DNA of 64,000 bases from JBBREP01 sp963716525. Lineage in GTDB: Bacteria; Actinomycetota; Acidimicrobiia; IMCC26256; PALSA-610. Shown here one piece after another: positions 42,289 to 51,137 of the stretch. The position numbers and the translations under genes were made by a program. The notes below the pieces were generated by a model, which was not told the origin of the DNA, searched no databases, and saw only the letters and a list, made by a program, of their open reading frames with translations. The stretch is taken from NCBI GenBank assembly GCA_963716525.1, contig OY970315.1, positions 3,348,001 to 3,412,000 on the forward strand. Reading direction: 5' to 3'. How positions within the stretch are numbered: the first letter of the stretch is position 1; each line of letters begins with the position of its first letter.

Positions 42289-44307
42289 ATGTCGTGGAAT
42301 GCGCCGGACGACGTCGATGCCGTCGTCCGCGGCCTCGCGGCACACCACTATCTGGCCGACCGCGGCCTCGCCACCGCGATCTTCCTCGCGCTGCGCATGC
42401 GCCGCCCGCTGCTGCTCGAGGGCGAAGCCGGCGTGGGCAAGACCGAGGTCGCGAAGGTGCTGGCGGTGTGGCTCGCCAGCCCGCTCATCCGGCTCCAGTG
42501 CTACGAGGGGATCGACGCCGCGCAGGCGGTCTACGAGTGGGACTACGCCCGGCAACTGTTACACCTGCGTGCGCTCGAGGCCGGCCATGCCGAGGTCCAC
42601 GAGGACGAGCTGTACGACGAGCGGTTCCTCGTGCGCCGGCCACTGCTCGCGGCCGTCGACCACGGCGGGGACGTGCCGCCGGTGCTGCTCGTCGACGAGA
42701 TCGACCGCGCCGACGACGAGTTCGAGGCACTGCTGCTCGAGGTGCTGTCCGAGTCGGCGGTGACGGTGCCCGAGATCGGCACGATCCGCGCCACCGTGCC
42801 GCCGATCGCCGTCCTCACGTCGAACCGCACGCGGGACGTGCACGACACGTTGAAGCGGCGCTGCCTGTATCACTGGATCGAGCACCCCGACCTCGAGCGC
42901 GAGCTGGCGATCGTGCGCCTGCGCGCCCCCGACGTACCGGAGGATCTCGCGCACGACGTCGCCCGCGCCGTCGCCGACCTACGCGGCCTCGATCTCTACA
43001 AGGCGCCCGGTGTGGCCGAGACGATCGACTGGGCCACGGCCCTCGCCGCGCTCGGTGCGGGTCGCATCGACGAGCACGCCGCGGCGCACACGATCGGCAC
43101 CGTGCTGAAGTACCGCGAAGACCAGGCGCGCCTCGCGGAGCACGGCATCGACCGCCTCGTGCGCGACGCGCGCTCGCGCGCGTCCGTGAACCCGACGCTG
43201 GCGTCCATGGTGCTCGCGTACCTCGCGCGCCGCCAGGGCATCGCGGTTCCGGTAGGCGCCACGATCACGCTGGCCGGCGCGTTCGCGCTCGTGGACACCG
43301 CCGATCGTGAGCAGGTGTACTGGGCCGGCCGGGCGACGCTCGTGCACCGGCCCGAGCTGGCCGCGGCCTACGACGCGGCGTTCGCGTGCTTCTGGGACGG
43401 GCGCGCCGGCCTCGACGCGCCGGTCGCGCTTTCCGAGGTGCTGCGCTCGTTCGCGCTGGCCTTCGACGACGGCACACCGCCCGACGGAGACGAAGACGAC
43501 GACGGCTCTCGTGAGGACGTGGAGGTGCTCACGGTGCGGTGGAGCGATCGTGAGGTGCTGCGCCACCGTGACTTCGCCACGTACACGCAACCCGAGCACG
43601 AGCAGGCGGACCGTCTGCTGCGCGACCTCGAGCTTGTCGCCGCCCGGCGTCGCTCGCGGCGGCTGCGGCCGGCGCGGCGGCCCCGCCAGGCCCGGCCCGA
43701 CGTGCGCCGCACCGTGCGCGACGCCTTGCGCACCGGCGGCGAGCCGCTGCGCCTGCGCTACCGCGCCCCCACCACCCGGCCCCGGCGTGTCGTCCTGCTG
43801 CTCGACGTCTCGGGGTCGATGGAGCCCTACGCCCGCGCCTTCGTGCGCTTCTTGCACTCAGCGGTCACGGCCCGGTCGGGCGTCGAAGCGTTCGCCCTCG
43901 GCACGCGGCTCACGCGCATCACCAAGGAGCTCGCGGCACGCGACCCCGACGCCGCGATCGCCGCGGCGGCGCGGCGCGTTGCCGACTGGTCGGGCGGCAC
44001 CCGCCTCGGCCCCGCGCTGCGCACGTTCAACGACACGTGGGGCATCCGCGGCATGGCACACGGCGCGATCGTCGTGATCCTCTCGGACGGCTGGGACCGC
44101 GGCGGTCCCGAGCTGCTCGGCGAGCAGATGGCGCGCCTCGCCCGGGTCGCGCACCGTATCGTGTGGGTCAATCCGCTGAAGGCGAGCGAGGGCTACGCGC
44201 CGCTCGCGCAGGGCATGGCCGCGGCGCTGCCGTACGTCGACGACTTCGTCGAGGGGCACTCGCTGGCGGCGTTGGACGGTGTGGCGGCGGCGGTGGCGCG
44301 CGCATGA
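42289..44307 (+). CDS. MoxR AAA ATPase and VWA domain protein in one frame (CoxD-CoxE-like)
   Basis: 672 codons. Residues 1-300 are a MoxR-type AAA ATPase: Walker A LLEGEAGVGKTEVAKVLA (about 42-59), Walker B PVLLVDEIDRADDEFEAL (about 132), sensor VLTSNRTRDVHDTLKRR. Residues about 310-672 are a CoxE-type protein with a VWA MIDAS motif VVLLLDVSGSMEPYARAFVR (about 503) and ILSDGWDRGG. These are normally two genes whose products chaperone maturation of molybdenum hydroxylases. At 43186 a GTGA would end an upstream frame and start the second gene; the CG-rich stretch before it (43170-43183) could hide an indel. So a true fusion or two overlapping genes are both possible. ATG 42289 is leaderless. 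Confidence 0.82.
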   Translation: MSWNAPDDVDAVVRGLAAHHYLADRGLATAIFLALRMRRPLLLEGEAGVGKTEVAKVLAVWLASPLIRLQCYEGIDAAQAVYEWDYARQLLHLRALEAGHAEVHEDELYDERFLVRRPLLAAVDHGGDVPPVLLVDEIDRADDEFEALLLEVLSESAVTVPEIGTIRATVPPIAVLTSNRTRDVHDTLKRRCLYHWIEHPDLERELAIVRLRAPDVPEDLAHDVARAVADLRGLDLYKAPGVAETIDWATALAALGAGRIDEHAAAHTIGTVLKYREDQARLAEHGIDRLVRDARSRASVNPTLASMVLAYLARRQGIAVPVGATITLAGAFALVDTADREQVYWAGRATLVHRPELAAAYDAAFACFWDGRAGLDAPVALSEVLRSFALAFDDGTPPDGDEDDDGSREDVEVLTVRWSDREVLRHRDFATYTQPEHEQADRLLRDLELVAARRRSRRLRPARRPRQARPDVRRTVRDALRTGGEPLRLRYRAPTTRPRRVVLLLDVSGSMEPYARAFVRFLHSAVTARSGVEAFALGTRLTRITKELAARDPDAAIAAAARRVADWSGGTRLGPALRTFNDTWGIRGMAHGAIVVILSDGWDRGGPELLGEQMARLARVAHRIVWVNPLKASEGYAPLAQGMAAALPYVDDFVEGHSLAALDGVAAAVARA

Positions 44308-44621
44308 AGGAGATCCTCGGCGACATCGACCGGTGGCGGGCCGCGGGCCGGCGCGTCGCGGTCGCGCGGGTCGTGGGCACGGAAGGATCGAGCCCGCGCG
44401 GAGCAGGTGCCGCGATGGCGGTCAACGACGCCGGCGAGGTCGCGGGTTCGGTGTCGGGCGGCTGCGTGGAGGGAGCAGTCGCCGGCGCGGCCACCGAGAT
44501 CCTCGAGGGCACCCGTGCGCCCGGCGTGATCAGCTTCGGCTACTCCGACGACGACGCGTTCGCCGTCGGGCTCACCTGCGGCGGCACGATCCACCTCTTC
44601 GTCGCCGAGCTCGACTGGTAA
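44304..44621 (+). CDS. XdhC/CoxI family protein, N-terminal domain only
   Basis: 105 residues containing just the XdhC N-terminal domain: VARVVGTEGSSPRGAGAAMA and EVAGSVSGGCVEGAVAGAAT, ending FAVGLTCGGTIHLFVAEL with the conserved Cys. XdhC/CoxI proteins hold molybdenum cofactor and support its sulfuration before insertion. The ATG overlaps the preceding stop (ATGA), so it is coupled to the VWA protein. The Rossmann half is encoded by the next gene. Confidence 0.85.
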   Translation: MKEILGDIDRWRAAGRRVAVARVVGTEGSSPRGAGAAMAVNDAGEVAGSVSGGCVEGAVAGAATEILEGTRAPGVISFGYSDDDAFAVGLTCGGTIHLFVAELDW

Positions 44622-44629
44622 CAGGGCCC

Positions 44630-45412
44630 ATGGGCGACGCCTACGACACGCTTCACGAGCTGTTGCAGAGCGGGCAACCGGTCGCGCTCGCCACCGTGAT
44701 CGAGGGCCCGGGTATCGCGGCCACGATGGTGGTCGCGCCCGACCGCGAAGCGGTCGGTTCCCTCGGCCGCCGCGACCTCGACCGTGTGGTCGCACGCGAC
44801 GCGCTCGGCGAGCTCGCCGCCGGCATCACGAGCACGCGCCATTACGGCGCGCGCGGCGAGGCCCGGGAGCGGGTGGTGTCCGTGTTCATCGAGTCGTTCG
44901 CGCCGCCTCCGCAGATGGTGATCTTCGGTGCGGTCGACTTCACGGCCGCGCTGGCCCGTGCCGCGAAGCTGCTCGGTTATCACGTAACTGTCTGTGACGC
45001 GCGCGCGGTGTTCGCCACCCAGCAGCGTTTCCCGATGGCTGACCGCGTCGTGAACGACTGGCCCGACCGCCTCCTCGCGACGATCGGCGACGAGCTCGGA
45101 CCGCGTGACGCCGTGTGCGTGCTCACCCACGACACCAAGTTCGACGTGCCCGCGATCACCGCCGCGGTGCGCACGAAGGTCGGCTACCTCGGTGCCATGG
45201 GGAGCCGGCGCACGCACGACCAGCGCGTCGAACGGCTGCGGGAGGCCGGCGTCACCGACGCGGACCTGGCCCGGCTGCGGTCACCGATCGGGCTCGACCT
45301 GGGCGCCCGCACGCCCGAGGAGACCGCGGTGTCGATCTGTGCCGAGATCATCGCCCTGCGCACGGGCCGGGCGGGCACGCCCTTGAGCGCGACGTCGGGC
45401 GAGATCCACTGA
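44630..45412 (+). CDS. XdhC family protein with C-terminal Rossmann domain
   Basis: 260 residues. An N-terminal segment (DTLHELLQSGQPVALATVIE) is followed by the XdhC Rossmann domain: QMVIFGAVDFTAALARAAKL, LLGYHVTVCDARAVFATQQR, DAVCVLTHDTKFDVPAITAA, VGYLGAMGSRRTHDQRVERL, and IGLDLGARTPEETAVSICAE. It lies eight bases after the short XdhC gene. Together they complete a split XdhC. No coxL/coxM/coxS structural genes are in the window, so the client enzyme must lie elsewhere. Confidence 0.88.
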   Translation: MGDAYDTLHELLQSGQPVALATVIEGPGIAATMVVAPDREAVGSLGRRDLDRVVARDALGELAAGITSTRHYGARGEARERVVSVFIESFAPPPQMVIFGAVDFTAALARAAKLLGYHVTVCDARAVFATQQRFPMADRVVNDWPDRLLATIGDELGPRDAVCVLTHDTKFDVPAITAAVRTKVGYLGAMGSRRTHDQRVERLREAGVTDADLARLRSPIGLDLGARTPEETAVSICAEIIALRTGRAGTPLSATSGEIH

Positions 45413-45432
45413 CTGGGTAGGTTCGTGCCGGC

Positions 45433-46183
45433 ATGGACTTGGCGATCCGGGGCAAGCGCGCGATTGTGGCGGCCGGCACGGCCGGGCTGGGCTTCGGCGT
45501 CGCGGCCGCGCTCGTCGACGAAGGCGTGCGTGTGGCGATCTGCGGCCGGGATGCCGGGCGCGCGACGCGAGGCCGCGGCGCGCCTCGGCGGCGGCACGCT
45601 CGCGTTCACGTGCGACCTCGCCCTCACCGACTCGGCCGAGCGATTCGTGCGCGACGCCCGCGACGGCCTCGGCGGCTGCGACATTCTCGTGGCGAACGCG
45701 GGTGGGCCACCCGGTGGCGACTTCGCGTCGACCGATCTGGCCGCGTACCGCCACGCGCTGGAGCTCAACTGCCTGGCGTCGATCGCGATGTGCCGGGCCG
45801 CGATCCCGGGCATGCAGGCGAACGGTTGGGGGCGAGTGCTCGCCATCACGTCGATCGGCGCCAAGCAGCCAGTCGGCGGCCTGATCGCGTCGAGCGTGGC
45901 GCGGGCGGCGCTCACGTCGTTCCTCAAGATCACCGCCCGGGAGGTGGCGCACGACGGCGTGACGGTGAACAACCTCTGCCCGGGTCTGCACGCCACCGAC
46001 CGGCTCCGCGACCTCCATGCCGGCAACGGCGTCGACGCGCTCGCGGCATCGGTGCCGGCGGGCACGCTCGGTGACCCCGCCGACTTCGGGCGTGTGGCCG
46101 CCTTCTTGTGCTCGCAGGCGGCGAACTACGTCACCGGCACGTCGATCCAGGTCGACGGCGGCACGTACGCGGGCTTGTTGTGA
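45433..46183 (+). CDS. SDR-family reductase, frameshifted
   Basis: About 250 residues. Rossmann motif RAIVAAGTAGLGFGVAAALV in the first frame; after about 45567 (GGGCGCGCGACGCGAG) the rest reads in another frame: CDILVANAGGPPGGDF, GRVLAITSIGAKQPVGGL, NNLCPGLHATDRL, NYVTGTSIQVDGGTYAGLL. At the active site Lys is present (SSVARAALTSFLKITA) but the usual Tyr four residues before it is Thr; FabG-like relatives with this feature exist, so activity is uncertain. Start ATG 45433; TAGGTT ends nine bases upstream. Its stop overlaps the next GTG. Confidence 0.78.
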
Positions 46184-46475
46184 CCTTCCGCCATGTGTCG
46201 CTGCTGCGCTGGAAGGACGGCACCGATGCTGCCGCGGGGACGCGGTCATCCAGGCTCTGGGCGCGCTGCCTGCGCAGATCGAGGTGCTGCGCGGGTACGT
46301 GGTGGGGAGCGATGCAGGGCTCGACGGCGGCAATTACGACCTCGCGATCGTGGCCGACTTCGACGACATCGAGAGTTACCGAACGTACCGGGACCACCCC
46401 GCGCACCGGAAGGTGATCGACGAGCGCATTCGGCCGATCCTCGCGGACCGCGCCGCCGTCCAGCACCACTTCTGA
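46180..46475 (+). CDS. Dabb-domain (stress-responsive alpha/beta barrel) protein, frameshifted
   Basis: About 98 residues of the dimeric ferredoxin-like Dabb fold: TFRHVSLLRWKDGTDAAAG at the N terminus, then after a frame change IEVLRGYVVGSDAGLDGGNY, DLAIVADFDDIESYRTYRDH and a C-terminal PILADRAAVQHHF. The shift is at the four-G run 46238-46241; one missing G restores DAVIQALGALP. GTG 46180 overlaps the SDR stop, so the two are likely co-transcribed. Dabb proteins include stress proteins and polyketide cyclases; no specific role can be assigned. Confidence 0.72.
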
Positions 46476-46478
46476 GGA

Positions 46479-48047
46479 TCACGGCGACGCGAGGGCGGTC
46501 TCCTTGGCCCAGCGGTAGTCGGGTTTGCCCGAGGGCGAGCGCACGACGTGGTCGACGACCGTGAGCTCGCGCGGCACCTTGTACTTGGCGATGTGACCGC
46601 GGCAGTGGTCGGCCAGCTCGTCGAGCGTCGCCCGGCACTCGGGCCGGAACTGCACGACCGCGCACACGTGCTCGCCGAACCGGTCGTCGGGCACGCCGAC
46701 GACCGTGGCGTCGAACACCGCGGGATGGCTCTTCAGCGCGGCCTCGACCTCCTCGGGGAAGATCTTCTCGCCCCCCGAGTTGATGCACTGGCTGCCGCGG
46801 CCGAGCACGGTGATGGTGCCGTCGTCCTCGATCACCGCACGGTCACCGGGGATCGCCCAGCGGACGCCGTGCATCTCCACGAACGTGGCCGCGGTCTTCT
46901 CGTCGTCCTTCCAGTAGCCGAGCGGAACGTGGCCGCGCCGGGCGAGCATGCCCACCTCGCCGGGCTTCGTGGGCCGGAAATGCTCGTCGATCACGGTGGT
47001 CCACTCGTTCATGCGGAAGCGGGGTCCCGTGTCGGTGACGTCGACAGCGCCGTTCGCGCCCGTCTCGCTCGCGCCGAAGCTGTCGAGCACCATCACGTTC
47101 GGCATGCGCTCGTGGAGCTCCCGCTTGATGGCGGGGGAGAGGATGGCGCCACCGCTCACGATCGCGAACAGCGAGTCGGGCACGGCACGGTGGGCCATCG
47201 CGTCGACGAGTGGCCGCGCCATCGCGTCGCCGACGAGGCTGATCGTGTTGACACTCTCCTGCTCGACGGTGTCCCAGATCTTGTCGGGATCCATGTGGTG
47301 ATCCGTGGACAGCACGACCGTGTTCCCGCCGAACAGGGAGACGAACGCGGTCCACTGCGCGTTGCCGTGCATGAGCGGCGCGAGCGCGAGCGTGCGCAGC
47401 GGTGAGGCGGCGACGTTGTCGAGGATCTCCACCGGGGTCTTGATCGCCGGCCCGCCGTAGTTGCCGCCGCCCATCGCCGCGAAGAAGATGTCCTCCTGGC
47501 GCCACATCACGCCCTTCGGCATGCCCGTGGTGCCGCCGGTGTAGAGCACGTAGAGATCGTCGGCCGAGCGCGGCTCGCCGGTGTCGGTACCCGCAGCCGC
47601 GAGGGCCTGCTCGTAGTCGGCGGCGCCGAGGTCGTCGGTGACCCCGGTGCCGTCGCCGAGGCGTACGAAGTGGCGCAGCTTCGGCAGGTCGCCACGGACG
47701 GCCGACACGACCGGACCGAACTCGGCCTCGTACACGAGCGCGGCGAGATCGGCGTTGTCGAAGAGGTAGCGCAGCTCGTCGGCCACGTACCGGTAGTTCA
47801 CGTTGATCGGCGCGACTCGCGCCTTGAAGCAGCCGATCATCGTTTCCAGCCACTCGGCGCGGTTGTACGCGTAGATACCCACCCAGTCGCCGGTGGCCAC
47901 GCCGGATGCCCGGAGATGGTTCGCGAATCGCGTGGCCCGCTCGTCGAGCTCGGCGAACGTGAGCCGGCGATCACCGGCGACGAGCGCGAGCCGATCGGGC
48001 ACGTGGCCGGCGACGATCTCGAACAGATCGGCGAGGTTCATCTCCAT
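46479..48047 (-). CDS. Acyl-CoA synthetase (AMP-forming, FadD type)
   Basis: 522 residues, intact. Activates a carboxylic acid to its CoA thioester. Core motifs: P-loop-like YVLYTGGTTGMPKGVMWRQE, LDSFGASETGANGA, DRAVIEDDGTITVLGRGSQC INSGGEKIFPEEVE, and the C-terminal catalytic Lys in SPSGKPDYRWAKE. The N-terminal LTFAELDERATRFANHLRA is typical. Substrate chain length cannot be read. ATG 48047 is chosen because TAACAT (minus 48061-48056) ends eight bases upstream; a second ATG lies at 48041. Convergent with the Dabb gene (3-bp gap). Confidence 0.9.
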   Translation of the reverse strand: MEMNLADLFEIVAGHVPDRLALVAGDRRLTFAELDERATRFANHLRASGVATGDWVGIYAYNRAEWLETMIGCFKARVAPINVNYRYVADELRYLFDNADLAALVYEAEFGPVVSAVRGDLPKLRHFVRLGDGTGVTDDLGAADYEQALAAAGTDTGEPRSADDLYVLYTGGTTGMPKGVMWRQEDIFFAAMGGGNYGGPAIKTPVEILDNVAASPLRTLALAPLMHGNAQWTAFVSLFGGNTVVLSTDHHMDPDKIWDTVEQESVNTISLVGDAMARPLVDAMAHRAVPDSLFAIVSGGAILSPAIKRELHERMPNVMVLDSFGASETGANGAVDVTDTGPRFRMNEWTTVIDEHFRPTKPGEVGMLARRGHVPLGYWKDDEKTAATFVEMHGVRWAIPGDRAVIEDDGTITVLGRGSQCINSGGEKIFPEEVEAALKSHPAVFDATVVGVPDDRFGEHVCAVVQFRPECRATLDELADHCRGHIAKYKVPRELTVVDHVVRSPSGKPDYRWAKETALASP

Positions 48048-48055
48048 GGCGGCGG

Positions 48056-48065
48056 ATGTTAGGTT
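48056..48065. promoter_or_regulatory. Back-to-back -10 boxes sharing TA (acyl-CoA synthetase / lipoprotein)
   Basis: ATGTTAGGTT contains TAACAT on the minus strand (48061-48056) and TAGGTT on the plus strand (48060-48065), sharing TA. They end eight and six bases before ATG 48047 and GTG 48072, 24 bases apart. Confidence 0.6.
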
Positions 48066-48071
48066 CCGGCC

Positions 48072-48482
48072 GTGCGCGTGGCCTCGGTCGTCACCCCGGT
48101 GGTCGCCGTGCTCCTCGCCGTGCTCCTCGCCGCGCTCGCGGCGGGATGCAGCACCTCGCCGACGTCGCGCTTCTGCTCCACGCTCACGAACTCCAAACTC
48201 GATTTCGCCCAGGTGGCCGATCCGGCGAAGGAGTTCGCGGCACTCGACCAGGTGCTCGCGCAGCTGTCGCCGCGCGATCGGCGCCTCGTCGAGCCGGTGC
48301 GCAGCTACGTGCAGATCCTCTACCGCCGATCGCCGCTGCCGCAGAAGCAGCAGATTGCGTTCCTCTCGCACTTCTTCCACGTCGACGCGCCGGCGCTCGA
48401 CCGCCGGTTGCGAAGCGAGTGCAACGTGCCGCTCGACAAGCGCATCCACCCGTTCCCGGTCCGCAACCAGGCGACGACGTGA
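48072..48482 (+). CDS. Small putative lipoprotein
   Basis: 136 residues. Signal peptide VVTPVVAVLLAVLLAALAAG ending in a lipobox Cys (LAAGC), then a helical mature domain with Cys in SRFCSTLTNSKLDF and RLRSECNVPLDKR that could pair. No family recognised. GTG 48072 is leaderless (TAGGTT six bases upstream). It is four bases before the gamma-glutamyltransferase gene, so probably in one transcript. Confidence 0.68.
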   Translation: MRVASVVTPVVAVLLAVLLAALAAGCSTSPTSRFCSTLTNSKLDFAQVADPAKEFAALDQVLAQLSPRDRRLVEPVRSYVQILYRRSPLPQKQQIAFLSHFFHVDAPALDRRLRSECNVPLDKRIHPFPVRNQATT

Positions 48483-48486
48483 CGTG

Positions 48487-50041
48487 ATGGATGCCCAGGC
48501 CTATCGCCGTGGCGCGATCGCGACCCCGCACTATCTCGCGACGCTCGCCGGGGCTCAGGTGCTCGGCGCGGGCGGCAACGCCGTCGACGCGATCCTGGCC
48601 GCGAACCTCGCGCTCGGCGTCGTGGCGCCGTACTACTGCGGCTACGGCGGGGATCTGCTCGCGATGGTGTGGGACGGCGCGCTGCACGCCTACCGCTCCA
48701 CCGGCCGGTCGCCCGCGGCGGCGACGCCGCACCTCGTGCGCGAGCGCACGGGTGCCTCGGAGATGCCGGTGGTCGGGCCGCACACGGTGACGGTGCCGGG
48801 AGCGGTCGCGGGATGGTTCGACCTCGTCGAGCGGTTCGGCACACGGAGCTTCGGCGAGCTCGCGGCGCGGGCACGGGTGCTCGCCGAGGACGGCTTCGTG
48901 CTCACGCGGGCCGGCGCGTTCCGGCTCGCCGGCAGCACCGCGATCCCCGGCGCGCTCGGCGTCGACGACCGCGCGTTGCGGAGCACGTACACGAGCGTGC
49001 GGCCCGGCGACGCAGTGGTGCAACCGGCGCTCGCACGCACGATCGCGACGCTCGCCGCCGACGGTCCCGCCGCGTACTACCGCGGTCCGATCGGCGACGC
49101 GATCTGCACAACCATCGCCGCACACGGCGGTGTCATGACCGGTGACGATCTCGCCGCGCACCACAGCGAGATCGTCGAGCCGATGCACGCCGGGTTCGCC
49201 GGTGCCGACATCTACGAGATGCCTCCGCCGACGCAGGGTGTCACCGCGCTCGAGATGCTGCGCATGGCCGATGCGCTCGGGCTCGGCCACGACGGCGTGG
49301 ATCGGCTGCACCTGCAGATCGAGATCGCCAAGCTCGCGCTCGCCGACCGCGACGCGTTCGTCACCGACCCCGCGCACATGACGATCGACCCCGCCGAACT
49401 CCTTGCCGACGATTTCGTCGCGTCGCGTGCTGCGGCGGTCGACCGCCGGCAGGCGAGGCCGCTCGAGCCGCGGCCGATGGCCGACGGTGGTACTGCGTAT
49501 CTCTGCTGTGCCGACGGCGACGGCATGTGCGTGTCGCTGATCCAGTCGAACTTCACCGCGATCGGTTCCGGTGTGCACGTGGCCGAGTGGGGCATCAACC
49601 TCCACAACCGCGGCGCGTCGTTCTCCCTCGACGCGGCGCACTGCAACGTGCTCGCGCCGTCGAAGCTGCCGATGCACACGCTCATTCCGGCGATGGTCCT
49701 GCGCTCCGGCCGGCCGGCGTACGTGTTCGGCACGATGGGCGGGCACGTGCAGGCCCAGATCCACCTGCAGGTGCTCACGCGGCTGCTGCACGACGGCGAC
49801 GATCCGCAGCGCGCGGTGAGCGCGCCCCGGTTCGCGGTCGATCCCGCGAGCGGTACCGTCTCGCTCGAGTCGCGCTTCGACGCCGGGTTCGTCGAGGATC
49901 TCGTGGGGCGCGGTCACGCGGTGCGGTCGATCGCGCGCGTACGACGACGGCGCGGGTCATGCCCACGCGATCCAGCGTCTCGACACGGGCTGGGCGGTCG
50001 GCTCGGATCCACGCGCCGAGAGCGCGACCGCGGGCACGTGA
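48487..50041 (+). CDS. Gamma-glutamyltransferase family protein, frameshifted near the C terminus
   Basis: Ntn-hydrolase of about 518 residues. Family segments: HYLATLAGAQVLGAGGNAVD, YYCGYGGDLLAMVWDGALHA, VPGAVAGWFDLVERFGTRSF, autoprocessing Thr in MADGGTAYLCCADGDGM, then SLIQSNFTAIGSGVHV and FGTMGGHVQAQIHLQVL. No signal peptide is visible, so it appears cytoplasmic. The frame changes at about 49940 (ATCGCGCGCGTACGAC), after which ARYDDGAGHAHAIQRLDTGW and AVGSDPRAESATAGT lead to the TGA at 50039-50041, overlapping the next GTG. Members act on gamma-glutamyl peptides or as cephalosporin-type acylases. Confidence 0.87.
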
Positions 50042-50673
50042 ACGGCACCACCCCACCGAACGCCCCGCAGCACGTCCCGCCGAACGCGGCGCGTGTGCTC
50101 ACCGTGCCGAACGTGCTCTCGCTGCTCCGCCTCCTGTGTGCACCCGTGTTCCTCTGGCTGTTGTTCGGCGTCGACCACCCCGCAGTGGCGGCCTGGTTGC
50201 TCGCCGGGCTCGGCGCGAGCGACTGGGTCGACGGCTACATCGCGCGTCATTTCGATCAGGGTTCGGAGCTCGGCAAGGTCCTCGACCCCACGGCCGACCG
50301 CGTGCTGCTGATCACCGGCGCGGTGGCGCTGCTGTTCGAGGCTGTACCGGCCCAAGTGCACGTGTTCGTCGCACTCGTGCTCGCGCGCGAGACCGTGGTC
50401 GCTGCGGTCACGCTCGCGCTGGCGGCGGCGGGCGCGCGGCGCATCGACGTGCTCTGGGTGGGGAAGGCGGGCACGCTCGCGATCATGTTCTCGCTGCCTG
50501 CGTTCGTCCTCGGCGGCTACACCCGAGGCGGTTGGCACGCGCTGCTGGAGGTGATCGGTTGGGGTTTCGGCGTCGCCGGGCTGGCGCTCGGCTTCTACGC
50601 CGCGGCGCGCTACGTGCCGGCCGCACGCGTCGCCCTCCGCGAAGGCCGCGCCGCGGCCGTGCAGCCACGGTAG
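50038..50673 (+). CDS. pgsA: CDP-alcohol phosphatidyltransferase (PgsA-like)
   Basis: 211 residues with about five membrane helices. The CDP-alcohol motif D-G-x2-A-R-x8-G-x3-D-x3-D is present: WVDGYIARHFDQGSELGKVL followed by DPTADRVLLI. The N-terminal LTVPNVLSLLRLLCAPVFLW is typical of phosphatidylglycerophosphate synthases. It makes an acidic phospholipid precursor in the membrane. Start GTG 50038 lies in the glutamyltransferase stop. A PgsA paralogue also sits upstream of gcvH-garA in mycobacteria (Rv1822), supporting the assignment. Confidence 0.87.
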   Translation: MNGTTPPNAPQHVPPNAARVLTVPNVLSLLRLLCAPVFLWLLFGVDHPAVAAWLLAGLGASDWVDGYIARHFDQGSELGKVLDPTADRVLLITGAVALLFEAVPAQVHVFVALVLARETVVAAVTLALAAAGARRIDVLWVGKAGTLAIMFSLPAFVLGGYTRGGWHALLEVIGWGFGVAGLALGFYAAARYVPAARVALREGRAAAVQPR

Positions 50674-50682
50674 CTTCCACGA

Positions 50683-51070
50683 ATGCAGATCCCCGAGGAG
50701 CTGTCGTACTCGCCCGACCACGAATGGGTGCGCGTCGAGGGCGACACCGCCACCATCGGCATCACCGACTTCGCGCAGGACGCGCTGGGCGACGTGGTGT
50801 ACGTGTCGCCACCCGAAGCCGGCACCACGATGGCCGCGGGCGACACGGTCGCGGAGATCGAGTCGACCAAGAGCGTGTCGGAGATCTACGCACCTGTCGC
50901 GGGCACGATCGAGGAGCGCAACGAGCGACTCGACGGCGAGCCCGAGCTCGTGAACCGCGACCCGTACGGCGACGGCTGGATCTTCCGGATCGCGCGTCGC
51001 CGATGCGGGGGCGGCACGCGAGGGGCTGCTCGACGCGGCGGCGTACCGGGCGCAGACGGAGGACGGGTGA
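50683..51070 (+). CDS. gcvH: Glycine cleavage system H protein, frameshifted
   Basis: About 129 residues; carries the lipoyl arm of the glycine cleavage complex. YSPDHEWVRVEGDTATIGIT, the lipoyl Lys in AEIESTKSVSEIYAPVAG, and NRDPYGDGWIFRI are conserved. After about 50995 (GGATCGCGCGTCGCC) the frame changes and the C terminus VADAGAAREGLLDAAAYRAQ ends at TGA 51068-51070, as expected for GcvH. The ATG follows TAGCTT (50671-50676) by six bases. gcvT lies 3.7 kb downstream; gcvP is not in the window. Confidence 0.92.
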
Positions 51071-51137
51071 CGGGCGGGCGTCGCCACGCCGCCCGGCCCA
51101 CCGAGCCTGCCGCGAGCTGTCGCTACTCTCTGGCGCC

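Noticed and set aside
42289..45412. A complete carbon monoxide dehydrogenase operon
   Set aside because: Only maturation-type genes are present; no coxL, coxM or coxS in the window.
47893..50673. 926-codon gamma-glutamyltransferase-PgsA fusion
   Set aside because: The glutamyltransferase C terminus continues in another frame to a GTGA overlap with PgsA; the fusion is an artefact of one indel.
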